Shown: positions 5,247 through 12,594 of the stretch, piece after piece
How positions within the stretch are numbered: the first letter of the stretch is position 1
How the letters are laid out: each line of letters opens with the position of its first letter
Virus record (IMG/VR): IMGVR_UViG_3300021376_000450
Span: 1-20,418 of that record
Length of the DNA stretch: 20,418 bases
Strand: one strand, 5' to 3'
Source: a virus
Translations under genes and position numbers: made by a program
Notes under the pieces: generated by a model
The model's input: the letters and a program-made list of their open reading frames with translations, nothing else
Told to the model about the DNA's origin: nothing
Databases searched by the model: none

Positions 5247-8219
5247 TCAGTCGTTAAGGAAGGCGCGGACGCCCGACTCAGCATCAGACAGGAACCCGCT
5301 CAGGGCCATAGTGACCTGCTGGGCAATCTCGTCTGCGCTGGCGTTGGTGCCGGCCACGTTGATATTGACGGTGGGGTTCATGTTCATCCCCATGGTGCCG
5401 CCCCCGGCCATTGCCATCGCGGGCGCTGGCGTGGGCACCTGCGGGGGGTTGAGCTGCTGGAGCATCCCCATGGCCCCTGACAAAAGGCCGCTGTATTGAG
5501 GGGCAAACTTTTTGACCGCACCTTGCAACAGCTGGCCCAGACCGCCAAGCATCCCACCGCCCTGGGCAGCCGGTGCCGTGGGCCTGGCGGGGTACTGTGG
5601 GATGAATGGCTGGCTGAGCATCGGCACGCCAGCTGCGGTCAGCTGCGGCTGCGCCTGGGGCTGCTGGCCTTGCTGGCCCTGCTGCGGGTTGTAGTTCTTC
5701 TGGGCTTTGGCCACTCCGCGCATCCCATGTGCGGCGGAGGCGTGAATCGCATTATGCAGGACGGGTGATGCCTCGTTCACCCCGTCCGCCAGGGTGCCGA
5801 TGATCGACTTGCCGCTAGCAGTCAGGTACTTGAAGGGGCCCTCCTTGGCGTCGGAGAAGGGCATCATCTTGCGCACATTGGCGAATACGCCTTTCACAGC
5901 GGCGTAAAGCGCCTGGGCCCGGGACAACACGCCCTGAATGATCGTGTCGATGATTGCCTGGCCGACGCCGACCACCATGCCGGGCACCGATTTGATGAAC
6001 GCCACGATGCCCTGGAATGCCGTCACCGCCGCTGCCTTGACTGCAGCGAACGCGGCCCCCACCATGCTCGGGATTTGCATGAGCGCCCCCATGATCTGCT
6101 GGCCCAGCGAAATTGCGGCGCTGACGATCGCGTTAAAAGCCGTCTGCGCCAGGGTCCGCAGGCCGTTGAACGCCATCGCTGCGGCCGTGCCCATGTATTG
6201 GAACGCCCCGGAGAACATCGCCCCCAAGCCCCCCACGATGTTGCGCAGGCCGGCGAAGGCTTGGTTCACGCCAGCCACTGCTCGAGTGGCGTCACCAGTA
6301 AAGATGCCGACGATCGTGTTCCAGATGCCTTTGATCACGCCGACCACGCCGCCCAGGGCCTGGCCGATCCCGCTGAACATTTGACTGAGGCCGCCGCTCC
6401 ATAGCGCCTGGCCGATCGACATGAGTGCGCCTTTGATCCGCCCGATCGCACCGGTCACCACGGCAAGGCCCTGATCGAACGCGCCCCGCAGACCGCTGGG
6501 GATCATCGCCCGCACCCAGCCCAGCCATGCCGACACCATTGTGCGCACGCCGCCCAGCGCCTGATTAAACCCGGCGGCGATCAGCCCAGGGTTGAAGGTG
6601 AATGCCCCGGCGACCATTTTGCCCAGGCCCCCAAGGTAGTTCAGGAAGCCGCCAAGGGCTGTCTTGATCGCACCGAACGTGGCTTGGAACCTGGCGGCGA
6701 TGCCCTGGAAGGCGCTCGTCACCGCCTGTCGGAACGCCGGCACCTTGTCCCATAGAGCCTTGAACGCTAGGCCCAGGCCAACGATGGCCAGCACCGCAAT
6801 GCCTATGGGCCCGGTGATCGCCGCACCGATCGCAGCCATGGCCGGGCCGATCGCGCCAGCCCAGCCGGCGATGGTGGCCCCCAGGCTCATCGCCCCGATC
6901 GCAGCCCCCAGGGACGAGATCACGCTGATGAAACTGGCGATAAACGGTGCAACCGCCACCAGCCCGACGAACGCAGCGCCCACGCCCACGATGGTGTTCG
7001 TCAGCCAAGGTGCTTTCTCCGCCAGCGCAGCAAAGCCCTCCACCAGGGGGGTGATCGCCTTGGCGGCAACCGCCAGCGCCGGCAGCAGAGCATTGCCCAG
7101 GGCGATGCCCAACCGCTCGGTGGTGGCCTTAAAGGTGTTGAGGTTCCCGTTCAAGGTGTTGATCGACTTCAGGTAGTCCTGCTCGACCGTGCCAGCTGCG
7201 GCATCACCGCCCGCATCCGCCTTGAGCTTCTCGTACTCCTTGCGGTACTTCAGCAGCGACATGAGGCCGAGTTTGGCCTCCTTGTCCCCGAAGATCTGAG
7301 ACAGCTTGAAGACATCACCACCGGTGACACGCTGCAGCTCGTCGAGCGCAGCCTCCATCGGGTTGACGCCTTTCTTCTTGGCGTTGGCGAGCACCTGTTC
7401 GATGTTGACGCCGAACTTTTTGAACCGTTTGACCGCATCAGGCGCGGTCATTTTGAGCATGGCGTCCGTCATCCGGGTCGCCGCTTGCCCAGCATCCGGC
7501 GCGTCCTTGCGCACCATCTGCATCATCGCCGCCAGGCTGACCGCACCCTGCTTGCCTTGGATCCCCAGCGTGCCAGCTGCCGCCGCGATGGTCGGCATGA
7601 AGGTAGCCATGTCCTTCAGCTCAAACGCGCCGGCTTTACCTGCAAAGGCGAGCGCATCGAACGTGGACTTGAGCTCGGTTGGTTTGATCTTGAGGGCGTT
7701 CTGGAGCTGGAAGCCGGTCTTCGTAACGTCGGTCAGCTCCGAGCCGGTTGCGGTCGCAACCTTGCCCAGCGCCTCCATCGAGGCGACAGCATCCTTAAGG
7801 TCCAGGCCCTGGGCCACCAGGTCCTGGACGCCCTGCGCCAGCACCGTGGGTGCCAGGTTGGTCGCGTTGCGGGCTGACAGCGCAGACAGCTGTGCGCCCA
7901 GCGCCTTTAGCTCCGACTGGCTGGATCCGCTGATCTTGCCGATCTCGGTAAGCGAGGTCTCAAACTTCGCAGCGGTCCGCACCGACTGGCCCAGAGCCAA
8001 GCCGATTGACGCCGCGCCAGCTGCCGCCACTTGGAACGCATCGTTCCGCAGCATCCCCTTGAAGCCCTTAGCTCCAGCGGTTGCCGCGTCGTTGAACGTG
8101 CGGTTGACGTTGCGGGAGAAGCTGGAGACCTGGGCTTGTGCCGCCCGGAGGGAGGCCGCCAGCGACGCCGCCAGCTTGCCTCCGATCTCAACGGTGATCC
8201 TGCTGGTTGCCCCGGCCAT
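5247..8219 (-). CDS. T: tail tape measure protein
   Basis: The 990-residue protein sets tail length and fills the tube before ejection. Using the usual rule of about 1.5 angstrom per residue it predicts a tail near 150 nm. Order of parts: helical N-terminus, TP901/P2-type tape-measure domain at about 85-330 (FETSLTEIGKISGSS, then a VTGGDVFKLSQIFGD segment), and a hydrophobic region with several membrane-like spans at about 405-487. Long Ala/Gly/Phe-rich helices follow. Next comes the family C-terminal motif MPFSDAKEGPFKYLTASGKS, then a Gln/Pro-rich linker (NPQQGQQGQQPQAQ) and a final NMNPTVNINVAGTNA strand region. GGAGGT precedes the ATG. It starts three bases after the gpE' stop, as in P2. 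Confidence 0.96.
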   Translation of the reverse strand: MAGATSRITVEIGGKLAASLAASLRAAQAQVSSFSRNVNRTFNDAATAGAKGFKGMLRNDAFQVAAAGAASIGLALGQSVRTAAKFETSLTEIGKISGSSQSELKALGAQLSALSARNATNLAPTVLAQGVQDLVAQGLDLKDAVASMEALGKVATATGSELTDVTKTGFQLQNALKIKPTELKSTFDALAFAGKAGAFELKDMATFMPTIAAAAGTLGIQGKQGAVSLAAMMQMVRKDAPDAGQAATRMTDAMLKMTAPDAVKRFKKFGVNIEQVLANAKKKGVNPMEAALDELQRVTGGDVFKLSQIFGDKEAKLGLMSLLKYRKEYEKLKADAGGDAAAGTVEQDYLKSINTLNGNLNTFKATTERLGIALGNALLPALAVAAKAITPLVEGFAALAEKAPWLTNTIVGVGAAFVGLVAVAPFIASFISVISSLGAAIGAMSLGATIAGWAGAIGPAMAAIGAAITGPIGIAVLAIVGLGLAFKALWDKVPAFRQAVTSAFQGIAARFQATFGAIKTALGGFLNYLGGLGKMVAGAFTFNPGLIAAGFNQALGGVRTMVSAWLGWVRAMIPSGLRGAFDQGLAVVTGAIGRIKGALMSIGQALWSGGLSQMFSGIGQALGGVVGVIKGIWNTIVGIFTGDATRAVAGVNQAFAGLRNIVGGLGAMFSGAFQYMGTAAAMAFNGLRTLAQTAFNAIVSAAISLGQQIMGALMQIPSMVGAAFAAVKAAAVTAFQGIVAFIKSVPGMVVGVGQAIIDTIIQGVLSRAQALYAAVKGVFANVRKMMPFSDAKEGPFKYLTASGKSIIGTLADGVNEASPVLHNAIHASAAHGMRGVAKAQKNYNPQQGQQGQQPQAQPQLTAAGVPMLSQPFIPQYPARPTAPAAQGGGMLGGLGQLLQGAVKKFAPQYSGLLSGAMGMLQQLNPPQVPTPAPAMAMAGGGTMGMNMNPTVNINVAGTNASADEIAQQVTMALSGFLSDAESGVRAFLND

Positions 8220-8222
8220 TGC

Positions 8223-8635
8223 TTACCTCCGTTTGGTCTTGGCCGCGATCTCCTTCTCTACCTCCACGGCTGTCTTGTGCCATGCCAGCAGATCTTCCTG
8301 GGTCAGGTTGAGCAGATCTCCCAGGCCCCAGCCGGTGAGCTTGGCGACGATCACGCAGATGCGTCTTAGCTCTCGTCCTGGGGCCCAGTGAAACCCGCCA
8401 TCACGTTGGCGAGTTTCTGGAAGTCCACTATGTCCAGCTGCTGGATGGTGGCAGGGGGCACGTCGCACAAGGCGGCCATCATGTTGACGGTCTTCTTGGC
8501 CTCGGTGCCCTTGCCTTCTTCGAAGGCCAGCTGATCGGCCACGGTGGGCCGGCGCATGGCCAGAGTTGAAACCTGGACCCCATCGACTTCGACGGGGTAG
8601 TCCAGGTCAATCGGGGTAGTGGGTCGGGTTTTCAT
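8223..8635 (-). CDS. E+E': gpE-E' tail assembly chaperone, -1 frameshift fusion
   Basis: In P2-type phages a small share of ribosomes reading gpE slip back one base and make a longer gpE-E' protein; the two forms chaperone the tape measure during tail assembly. Here the second frame has no start of its own that would give the conserved part. It lies in the -1 frame relative to gpE and overlaps it. After slipping at GGGTTTC (8396-8390) translation continues as HWAPGRELRRICVIVAK, then LGDLLNLTQEDLLAWHKTA, and stops at 8223. That gives an 82 + 55 = 137 residue fusion. The LTxxDLLxW helix matches the GpE-type tail. Position directly before the tape measure is diagnostic. Recorded as one span; the join re-reads base 8390. 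Confidence 0.88.
8366..8635 (-). CDS. E: gpE-like tail assembly chaperone (unshifted form)
   Basis: This 89-residue protein has the usual gpE layout: an N-terminal strand pair (IDLDYPVEVDGVQVSTLAMR), then RRPTVADQLAFEEGKGTE and a helical end (VNMMAALCDVPPATIQQLDI, DFQKLANVMAGF). It belongs to the tail assembly chaperone E family (Mu gp41/P2 E type) and is needed to assemble the tape measure and tube. It starts five bases after the tube gene stop. The zero-frame product ends six codons past the slip site, with a TAA at 8366-8368. Confidence 0.92.
   Translation of the reverse strand: MKTRPTTPIDLDYPVEVDGVQVSTLAMRRPTVADQLAFEEGKGTEAKKTVNMMAALCDVPPATIQQLDIVDFQKLANVMAGFTGPQDES
8390..8396 (-). promoter_or_regulatory. 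-1 ribosomal frameshift site GGGTTTC
   Basis: In the gpE frame the minus strand reads GCG GGT TTC ACT, so the heptamer G GGT TTC has the exact X XXY YYZ form in the correct phase. Slippage re-pairs as GGG TTT and enters the gpE' frame in-register. The heptamer lies in the short overlap of the two frames, six codons before the gpE stop. The following CTGGGCCCCAG contains a short GC-rich inverted repeat (TGGGCCCCA, close to palindromic), which could add pausing. The alternative T GGG CCC C just downstream does not satisfy the pairing rule. Confidence 0.85.
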
Positions 8636-8640
8636 CTAGG

Positions 8641-9147
8641 TCAGATGCCGATTGCGGAGCGGATGCTTGCGAGCTGATCGGCGCCATTGATGATCCGGGT
8701 CATGTTCTCCACGTCGATCTCATGCACCACAGACCCACCGATGGTGAGCTTGTAGTACCGGAGACCCATGAGGAACGTGGCCTCGGTGATTTCACCGGCG
8801 ACCATTGAGCCGGGGTCGAACTCCTTGATGTGGCCCGTCACGTTGTAGACGATCGAGGTCGCATCCTCGCCGTTGGCCATCAGGGCACCACGGATGGTGG
8901 CCTGAACGGCTTTCTGATCGAGCAGGCCGAACAGATTGAGAACCTCGAGCTCGTACTCGGCCAGGACGAACTCCATTTCGAGTGCTTCCATGCCCATGTC
9001 GATCTGGGCTGGGAGGTCCATGCCGCCGCCGCGATACTCCTCAGCCATCACGGTGAGGCTCGGAGGGGACAGCTCGGTTACGCGACCGGCGTAGCCACGC
9101 CCGTCCACGTAGAGGCTGAAATTGCGAAGAGTCTTAGGAAGTGCCAT
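8641..9147 (-). CDS. FII: major tail tube protein (P2 FII family)
   Basis: The 168-residue protein matches the P2 FII length (about 170). It has the family start ALPKTLRNFSLYVDGRGYAG, the loop LTVMAEEYRGGGMDLPAQIDMGMEALEMEF (seen in pieces at about 32-60) and a C-terminal strand LRYYKLTIGGSVVHEIDVEN. Tube subunits stack into the inner tail channel inside the sheath. A GAGG-containing site lies six to seven bases before the ATG, overlapping the end of the sheath gene. Confidence 0.95.
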   Translation of the reverse strand: MALPKTLRNFSLYVDGRGYAGRVTELSPPSLTVMAEEYRGGGMDLPAQIDMGMEALEMEFVLAEYELEVLNLFGLLDQKAVQATIRGALMANGEDATSIVYNVTGHIKEFDPGSMVAGEITEATFLMGLRYYKLTIGGSVVHEIDVENMTRIINGADQLASIRSAIGI

Positions 9148-9155
9148 GGTCGACC

Positions 9156-10364
9156 TCAGTTAGTGGTGAGAAGCTCGGTCAGGTAGCCGTTTGTCAGCAC
9201 TGACCGGAATGTGACTCGTTCTGCCGGGTAGCAGGGGGTGAAATCAAAGTCGAACGTCACCTGGCCGTTGGCGATGTCGCCGGGGCCATTGGCCTCGGGA
9301 TCGATCCAACATTGGCCACCGAGGATGGCACCGCGAGCCTTGAGGCTGCGCAGGTACTCGTTCACGCTTTCCGCAACGTCTTGGAGATAGGTGCGGTTTA
9401 TGCAGCGATCCACCGCCCATAGGTGGCCGCGCAGGATTGACTCGTTCACCATGTCAGCGGTGCGGCGCACGGAAAGGTACTGCCACTTGCTGTCGCTTGC
9501 GGTGGTGCGATTGCCCCATAGGCGGAAGCCCTGCTCCCGAATGATGGTGGCCACCTTGTTCTCGTTGAGAATGTTGGCCGCCGAGTTGGCGTCGCCCAGG
9601 GCAAAGGGCACAGGACGGCTGACGCCGCTGATGCCTTGCATGAGCTTGTTAGAAGGTGACTCCCAAAAGCCAACCTCGGCATCGACGCGGGCGATCATGC
9701 CGGCCACGCGAGCGGAGGGGGGCTGATTAACAAAGTTGACGCCGCTGAGCACCCTGACCCAGGGATCCACCACGAACAGACGTTCGTCGCCGTGGTCGTC
9801 GGCATAGGCTTGCGCCGCTGCGTCGGTGGTGTTGGGGCCGTCAGCGATCACCACGGCGCGCAGACGTTCACCCAGGCCCACGGAGTCCTGTGCGATGCCA
9901 AGCATCTCAGCCACTACCGGGTTCACCAGGAAGGAGCCGGCGTTGTCGGGATCTGGAATGCGCTGATGAGTGAAGCCTGGTGCGATCAGGATCTTGGGCT
10001 GCACGCCCAGATCCACCTCTGCCCTCAGCAGGGCGTAGACGCCGGTATAGGCAGTTGAGTTGCCCACCACGTTGGACATGGTGGCCATCTCGTTGGCCCC
10101 TTCAGCAACCCGCACCACTACGACAGCAGCTCCGATCTGATCGAAGATGCCGTCCATGGCTGAGGGCAGGGTTCCAGTTGATCCCAGCTGGGAAGCCTTG
10201 GCTCGGCTGCCAGCGATCAACACCGGAGTGTTGAGCGGGAATGCGTCGTTGTCAGCGTTGGGTGCTGTGCCGACCAGGCCGATGACCGCCGACCGCACGG
10301 TGCGGATAGGACGGATGCCTGTATCGAGCTCCAGAACCTCGACACCGTGCAGAAAAGTGGTCAT
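9156..10364 (-). CDS. FI: contractile tail sheath protein (P2 FI family)
   Basis: The 402-residue sheath protein is close to P2 FI in length (about 396). It opens with TTFLHGVEVLELDTGIRPI followed by VRSAVIGLVGTAPNAD, the universal sheath N-terminal strand and domain. A ligase-like middle domain carries PKILIAPGFTHQR and RLRAVVIADGPN. The C-terminus has ADMVNESILRGHLWAVDR and RSLKARGAILGGQCWIDPE, the region that weaves neighbouring subunits together. The sheath contracts to drive the tube and spike into the target cell, proving a myovirus-type or tailocin-type tail. AAGGAGG (10376-10382) lies eleven bases before the ATG, as fits a highly expressed structural gene. Confidence 0.97.
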   Translation of the reverse strand: MTTFLHGVEVLELDTGIRPIRTVRSAVIGLVGTAPNADNDAFPLNTPVLIAGSRAKASQLGSTGTLPSAMDGIFDQIGAAVVVVRVAEGANEMATMSNVVGNSTAYTGVYALLRAEVDLGVQPKILIAPGFTHQRIPDPDNAGSFLVNPVVAEMLGIAQDSVGLGERLRAVVIADGPNTTDAAAQAYADDHGDERLFVVDPWVRVLSGVNFVNQPPSARVAGMIARVDAEVGFWESPSNKLMQGISGVSRPVPFALGDANSAANILNENKVATIIREQGFRLWGNRTTASDSKWQYLSVRRTADMVNESILRGHLWAVDRCINRTYLQDVAESVNEYLRSLKARGAILGGQCWIDPEANGPGDIANGQVTFDFDFTPCYPAERVTFRSVLTNGYLTELLTTN

Positions 10365-10375
10365 GGCGAAGGAGT

Positions 10376-10382
10376 CCTCCTT
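10376..10382 (-). promoter_or_regulatory. strong Shine-Dalgarno of the sheath gene
   Basis: AAGGAGG on the minus strand is a near-perfect anti-16S match, eleven bases ahead of the sheath ATG (slightly long spacing). It lies in the short space after the 43-residue basic ORF. Confidence 0.7.
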
Positions 10383-10401
10383 GGGGTGATTCTAGGGGTG
10401 C

Positions 10402-10533
10402 TCAACGGCCCTGACCCCGGAGCTTCTTGCGTCCGTGGCTGGGCTTTGAGTGAAGGCCCTGGCCTTGTCTTGTGCGCTTGGGTTTGCACTCAATTTTGTC
10501 GCCGGTTGGGCGTGTCTTGGTTTTAGCGGGCAT
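10402..10533 (-). CDS. 43-residue very basic protein ending in KKLRGQGR
   Basis: ATG at 10533-10531 to TGA at 10404-10402 gives 43 residues, with 14 Lys/Arg against 2 acidic residues. It contains the segments GDKIECKPKRT and SKPSHGRKKLRGQGR. Similar tiny basic proteins ending in a K/R-rich stretch plus RGQGR recur in cyanophage and other marine phage genomes as I recall, usually unannotated and of unknown role; nucleic-acid binding is a natural guess. The start overlaps the end of the preceding membrane protein gene by 11 bases, which supports translational coupling. No strong Shine-Dalgarno is seen. It fills what would otherwise be an unexplained 150-base gap before the sheath gene. Confidence 0.65.
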   Translation of the reverse strand: MPAKTKTRPTGDKIECKPKRTRQGQGLHSKPSHGRKKLRGQGR

Positions 10534-10762
10534 CGTTCAGCTGCTGCATGAGGTATTCCCGCAGCGCCTTGTCGGCTGCGGTTGGGTTGAGCTTTAGGTC
10601 AAGCTCGAAGATGCGATCACGCAGCTGCTGCTTGCGTGCAGCGGCGAACTGTTGCTGGACCTCCTGGCTCTTGGCATAGCGGTTGTCGATGGTGATGGTG
10701 GTGCCGACGATAGACGCCAGCACCGCTGCACCTGCTCCAAGTAGCGACCACCAGCGTGGCAT
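10523..10762 (-). CDS. small membrane-anchored coiled-coil protein (spanin/holin-like position)
   Basis: The 79-residue product has an N-terminal hydrophobic span (about 5-25, WSLLGAGAAVLASIVGTTIT). After it come DNRYAKSQEVQQQF and a charged helix (QQLRDRIFELDLKL, then TAADKALREYLMQQLNDA) typical of a coiled coil. The chosen ATG overlaps the upstream stop exactly as ATGA (10760-10764); the longer in-frame version reaching 10951 is Arg/Trp-rich shadow of the fibre gene and was rejected. This plan resembles small phage proteins with an N-terminal anchor and periplasmic coiled coil (i-spanin-like). Its place, between a fibre gene and the sheath gene, is not that of a classical lysis cassette, so the function stays open. 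Confidence 0.72.
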   Translation of the reverse strand: MPRWWSLLGAGAAVLASIVGTTITIDNRYAKSQEVQQQFAAARKQQLRDRIFELDLKLNPTAADKALREYLMQQLNDAR

Positions 10763-11715
10763 CACTGCACATAGACGCCGATAGCGCCGTTCATGCAATA
10801 ACCATTGCCGGAGTGTGCATGGCTTAAGTCGCCATGGCCCCACCAGTGACCGTGACAGCGCCAGCCACGATCTGAGACGTAACTGCCGCCAATACCGCCA
10901 CCGAAGTGACCATTTGTGGTGCCTTCTCCGCCAATGCCAATCTGTGCCCAATAGTGGCCTCCCCCCGACGGGAAGCCGCCCTGAACTGACGAGGCAGCAG
11001 TGTAAGGTTGCGAGTCTGATCTAACTTTGAAACCAAAACGCACAGTAGTCTGGCAAGGCTGAGTGTCTACACCGGCATGAACGCGTAGACGTCGCAAAAG
11101 ACTTTTATCGTTATCGTTAACATTAGGAAACAGCCAGCTTTTAGCATGGTTGTTACCGGTCTGTGTTTGCATAATCATGGCGCGCATCGAACTACAGACA
11201 GTGTCGTGATGCCATGCAAGCCGATAGCTTTGATCAGCAAGAGTCACGAGCATGACTCTTTGAAAGGGAGACTCTAAGTAGACGGGCGTCATTGAGTCTT
11301 CATCGTTAATTCGTGCCCAGGCGGACACCCCCCCTCCAACGCCACCGCACTGTGCGCGTGTCGAGAAAGCCCATCCTCCCCAGTTAATGCAAAAAGCGTC
11401 GTTGATACCTTGAACTGTAATGCCAGGAGATACTTTTAACGCCTGCATCCATCCGCCTGCCTCGGTAAAGATGCAGTGAACTTGAAATGGAACTGTTTGC
11501 CCAGGGGGGAGGATCCAGTAAGCGCCGTTAGTTGCGGAATTGTTTTCTCTATAAATTTGCCCGGCGCTGCTTGCAGGATTTTCGTATGTGCCCAGCGCAG
11601 AGCTCGTCACTTGACCATAGTTGTCATTCCATTTGTTTGCGGCCACTAATCTCGAGACACGAAAAGCATCCCAAACACCAGTTCGGCTTAAAGAGGTTGC
11701 TCCGATTGTTGCCAT
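10762..11715 (-). CDS. tail adhesin with fibrinogen/intelectin-like region and His-rich tip
   Basis: This 317-residue protein lies in the fibre cassette. Residues about 45-95 follow the fibrinogen-related pattern: NPASSAGQI, NGAYWILPPG, FQVHCIF, then EAGGWMQALKV, compared with NGVYWI..FQVYCDM..GGGW in fibrinogen/intelectin folds. The family binds sugars or acetyl groups in animals and occurs in some phage fibres. The central part has paired Cys (109, 123, 174, 221, 287, 307). The C-terminus is Gly-rich, then His-rich, with two HxH motifs (H288-G-H290, H299-A-H301) plus H294. HxH motifs in trimeric tail fibres such as T4 gp37 bind iron. Local base composition is less G+C-rich than the tail genes, suggesting exchange of this receptor-binding gene. 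The fold call is by pattern only. Confidence 0.7.
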   Translation of the reverse strand: MATIGATSLSRTGVWDAFRVSRLVAANKWNDNYGQVTSSALGTYENPASSAGQIYRENNSATNGAYWILPPGQTVPFQVHCIFTEAGGWMQALKVSPGITVQGINDAFCINWGGWAFSTRAQCGGVGGGVSAWARINDEDSMTPVYLESPFQRVMLVTLADQSYRLAWHHDTVCSSMRAMIMQTQTGNNHAKSWLFPNVNDNDKSLLRRLRVHAGVDTQPCQTTVRFGFKVRSDSQPYTAASSVQGGFPSGGGHYWAQIGIGGEGTTNGHFGGGIGGSYVSDRGWRCHGHWWGHGDLSHAHSGNGYCMNGAIGVYVQ

Positions 11716-11724
11716 GCTCGTTCC

Positions 11725-12594
11725 TCAGATCTTGTAACGGATAATTGCAATGCCGCTACCGCCGGCAGAACCATTGATGGCATAGCCGCCGCCGCCGCCG
11801 CCACCCTGATTTGCGCCTCCAGGAGATGTGCTTTGCTGCTGAACACGGCCGCCATTGCCGCCACCACCTATCCCCCCATGGCTCCAGCCGGACGCGCCAG
11901 CGCCGCCGCCGCCACCAGCGAACCATTCTGTGTTGCCACGCCAGTCAATGGGAATGCCGGGACCTCCAGTGCCGCCGATGTCTTGATTAGTGCTAGATCC
12001 GTTGCCGCCTGGGCCACCAGCTCCGCCGCCGCCCCCGCCGTTTGCGCCGGAGAGTTTGTTGCCACCTGTGTGCCCTTGCCCAGGTGTGTAGTTATAAGCG
12101 TTTGGAGACTCAGCATCAGATCCACCGCCGCTAGAAGCAACAGTACCAGAGGAAGGAACATTACCCCCTCGCCCCTTACCGCCTCCAAGTGCAATCTGAT
12201 TCAGGAAGGTCGTTTGCCCTCCGTTACCGGATTCTGCTGCGCCGCCGAGGCCAATAACAACAGAGTGAGTTCCACTTGGCAGGATAACTTTTTTCATAAT
12301 TACACCGCCGCCGCCGCCACCCGAAATGTTACCGGTGCCGCCGCCGCCGCCGCCAACTAGGAAGATTTCTGCTTCGCCTTGCTTTGTAACGGTGAGATTT
12401 CCGTTTGAAGTAAAACTGTGAACGCGATAGCCGTTCACGTCTTGCGTCACGTTGCCGCCAGTCGCAAGTGCTGCTCCGCCACCTAGCTGCAAAGAACTTG
12501 TGTTCTCTCCTAGCGCCCACACGCCTTTAACGGTGTTGTCGCTTAACGCATCCGCGCCAAGGTAGCCGCCGTTGAATTGGTGCAGGCGTGCCAT
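11725..12594 (-). CDS. glycine-rich tail fibre/adhesin protein
   Basis: The 289-residue protein has an N-terminal head (about 1-78, MARLHQFNGGYLGADALSDN then YRVHSFTSNGNLTVTKQGEA) that would attach it to the tail. About 200 residues of polyglycine-rich sequence follow, with clusters such as GGGGGG and GGPGGNG interrupted by short polar loops (STNQDIG, IDWRGNTEWFA, RVQQQSTSP). The end GGSGIAIIRYKI is typical of glycine-rich phage and bacterial adhesin domains. Comparable polyglycine-II adhesins (phage S16/T2 gp38 type) sit at fibre tips, where the loops between Gly blocks determine receptor specificity. The start shares one base with the upstream stop (TAATG). Confidence 0.82.
   Translation of the reverse strand: MARLHQFNGGYLGADALSDNTVKGVWALGENTSSLQLGGGAALATGGNVTQDVNGYRVHSFTSNGNLTVTKQGEAEIFLVGGGGGGTGNISGGGGGGVIMKKVILPSGTHSVVIGLGGAAESGNGGQTTFLNQIALGGGKGRGGNVPSSGTVASSGGGSDAESPNAYNYTPGQGHTGGNKLSGANGGGGGGAGGPGGNGSSTNQDIGGTGGPGIPIDWRGNTEWFAGGGGGAGASGWSHGGIGGGGNGGRVQQQSTSPGGANQGGGGGGGYAINGSAGGSGIAIIRYKI
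11752..12354 (-). repeat. polyglycine low-complexity region
   Basis: Codons for residues 81-281 of the glycine-rich adhesin, dominated by GGN triplets (seen on the plus strand as GCC/CCGCC runs, longest near 11780-11805 and 12302-12355). Such tracts recombine easily between related phages. Confidence 0.75.

Noticed and set aside
8380-8389. T GGG CCC C as an alternative frameshift heptamer
   Set aside because: In the gpE frame it does not satisfy X XXY YYZ re-pairing; GGGTTTC a few bases upstream does.
7306-8391. 361-residue plus-strand open frame opposite the tape measure gene
   Set aside because: It is antisense to a well-identified tape measure protein and crosses the gpE' gene. Its composition (Ala/Ser/Leu-rich) is that of a reverse shadow, with no recognisable domain.
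10763-10951. Longer version of the small membrane protein starting at 10951
   Set aside because: The extra 63 residues are Arg/Trp-rich and lie out of frame within the adhesin gene. The ATGA overlap at 10762 marks the natural start.
10762-11715. Diversity-generating retroelement variable region in the adhesin C-terminus
   Set aside because: No reverse transcriptase, no template repeat and no AAC/AAY-enriched C-type-lectin ending were seen in the window; the C-terminus is Gly/His-rich instead.
11752-12354. CRISPR-like or tandem DNA repeat from GCC/CCGCC runs
   Set aside because: Spacing is irregular and fully explained by glycine codons of the adhesin; no repeat-spacer structure exists.
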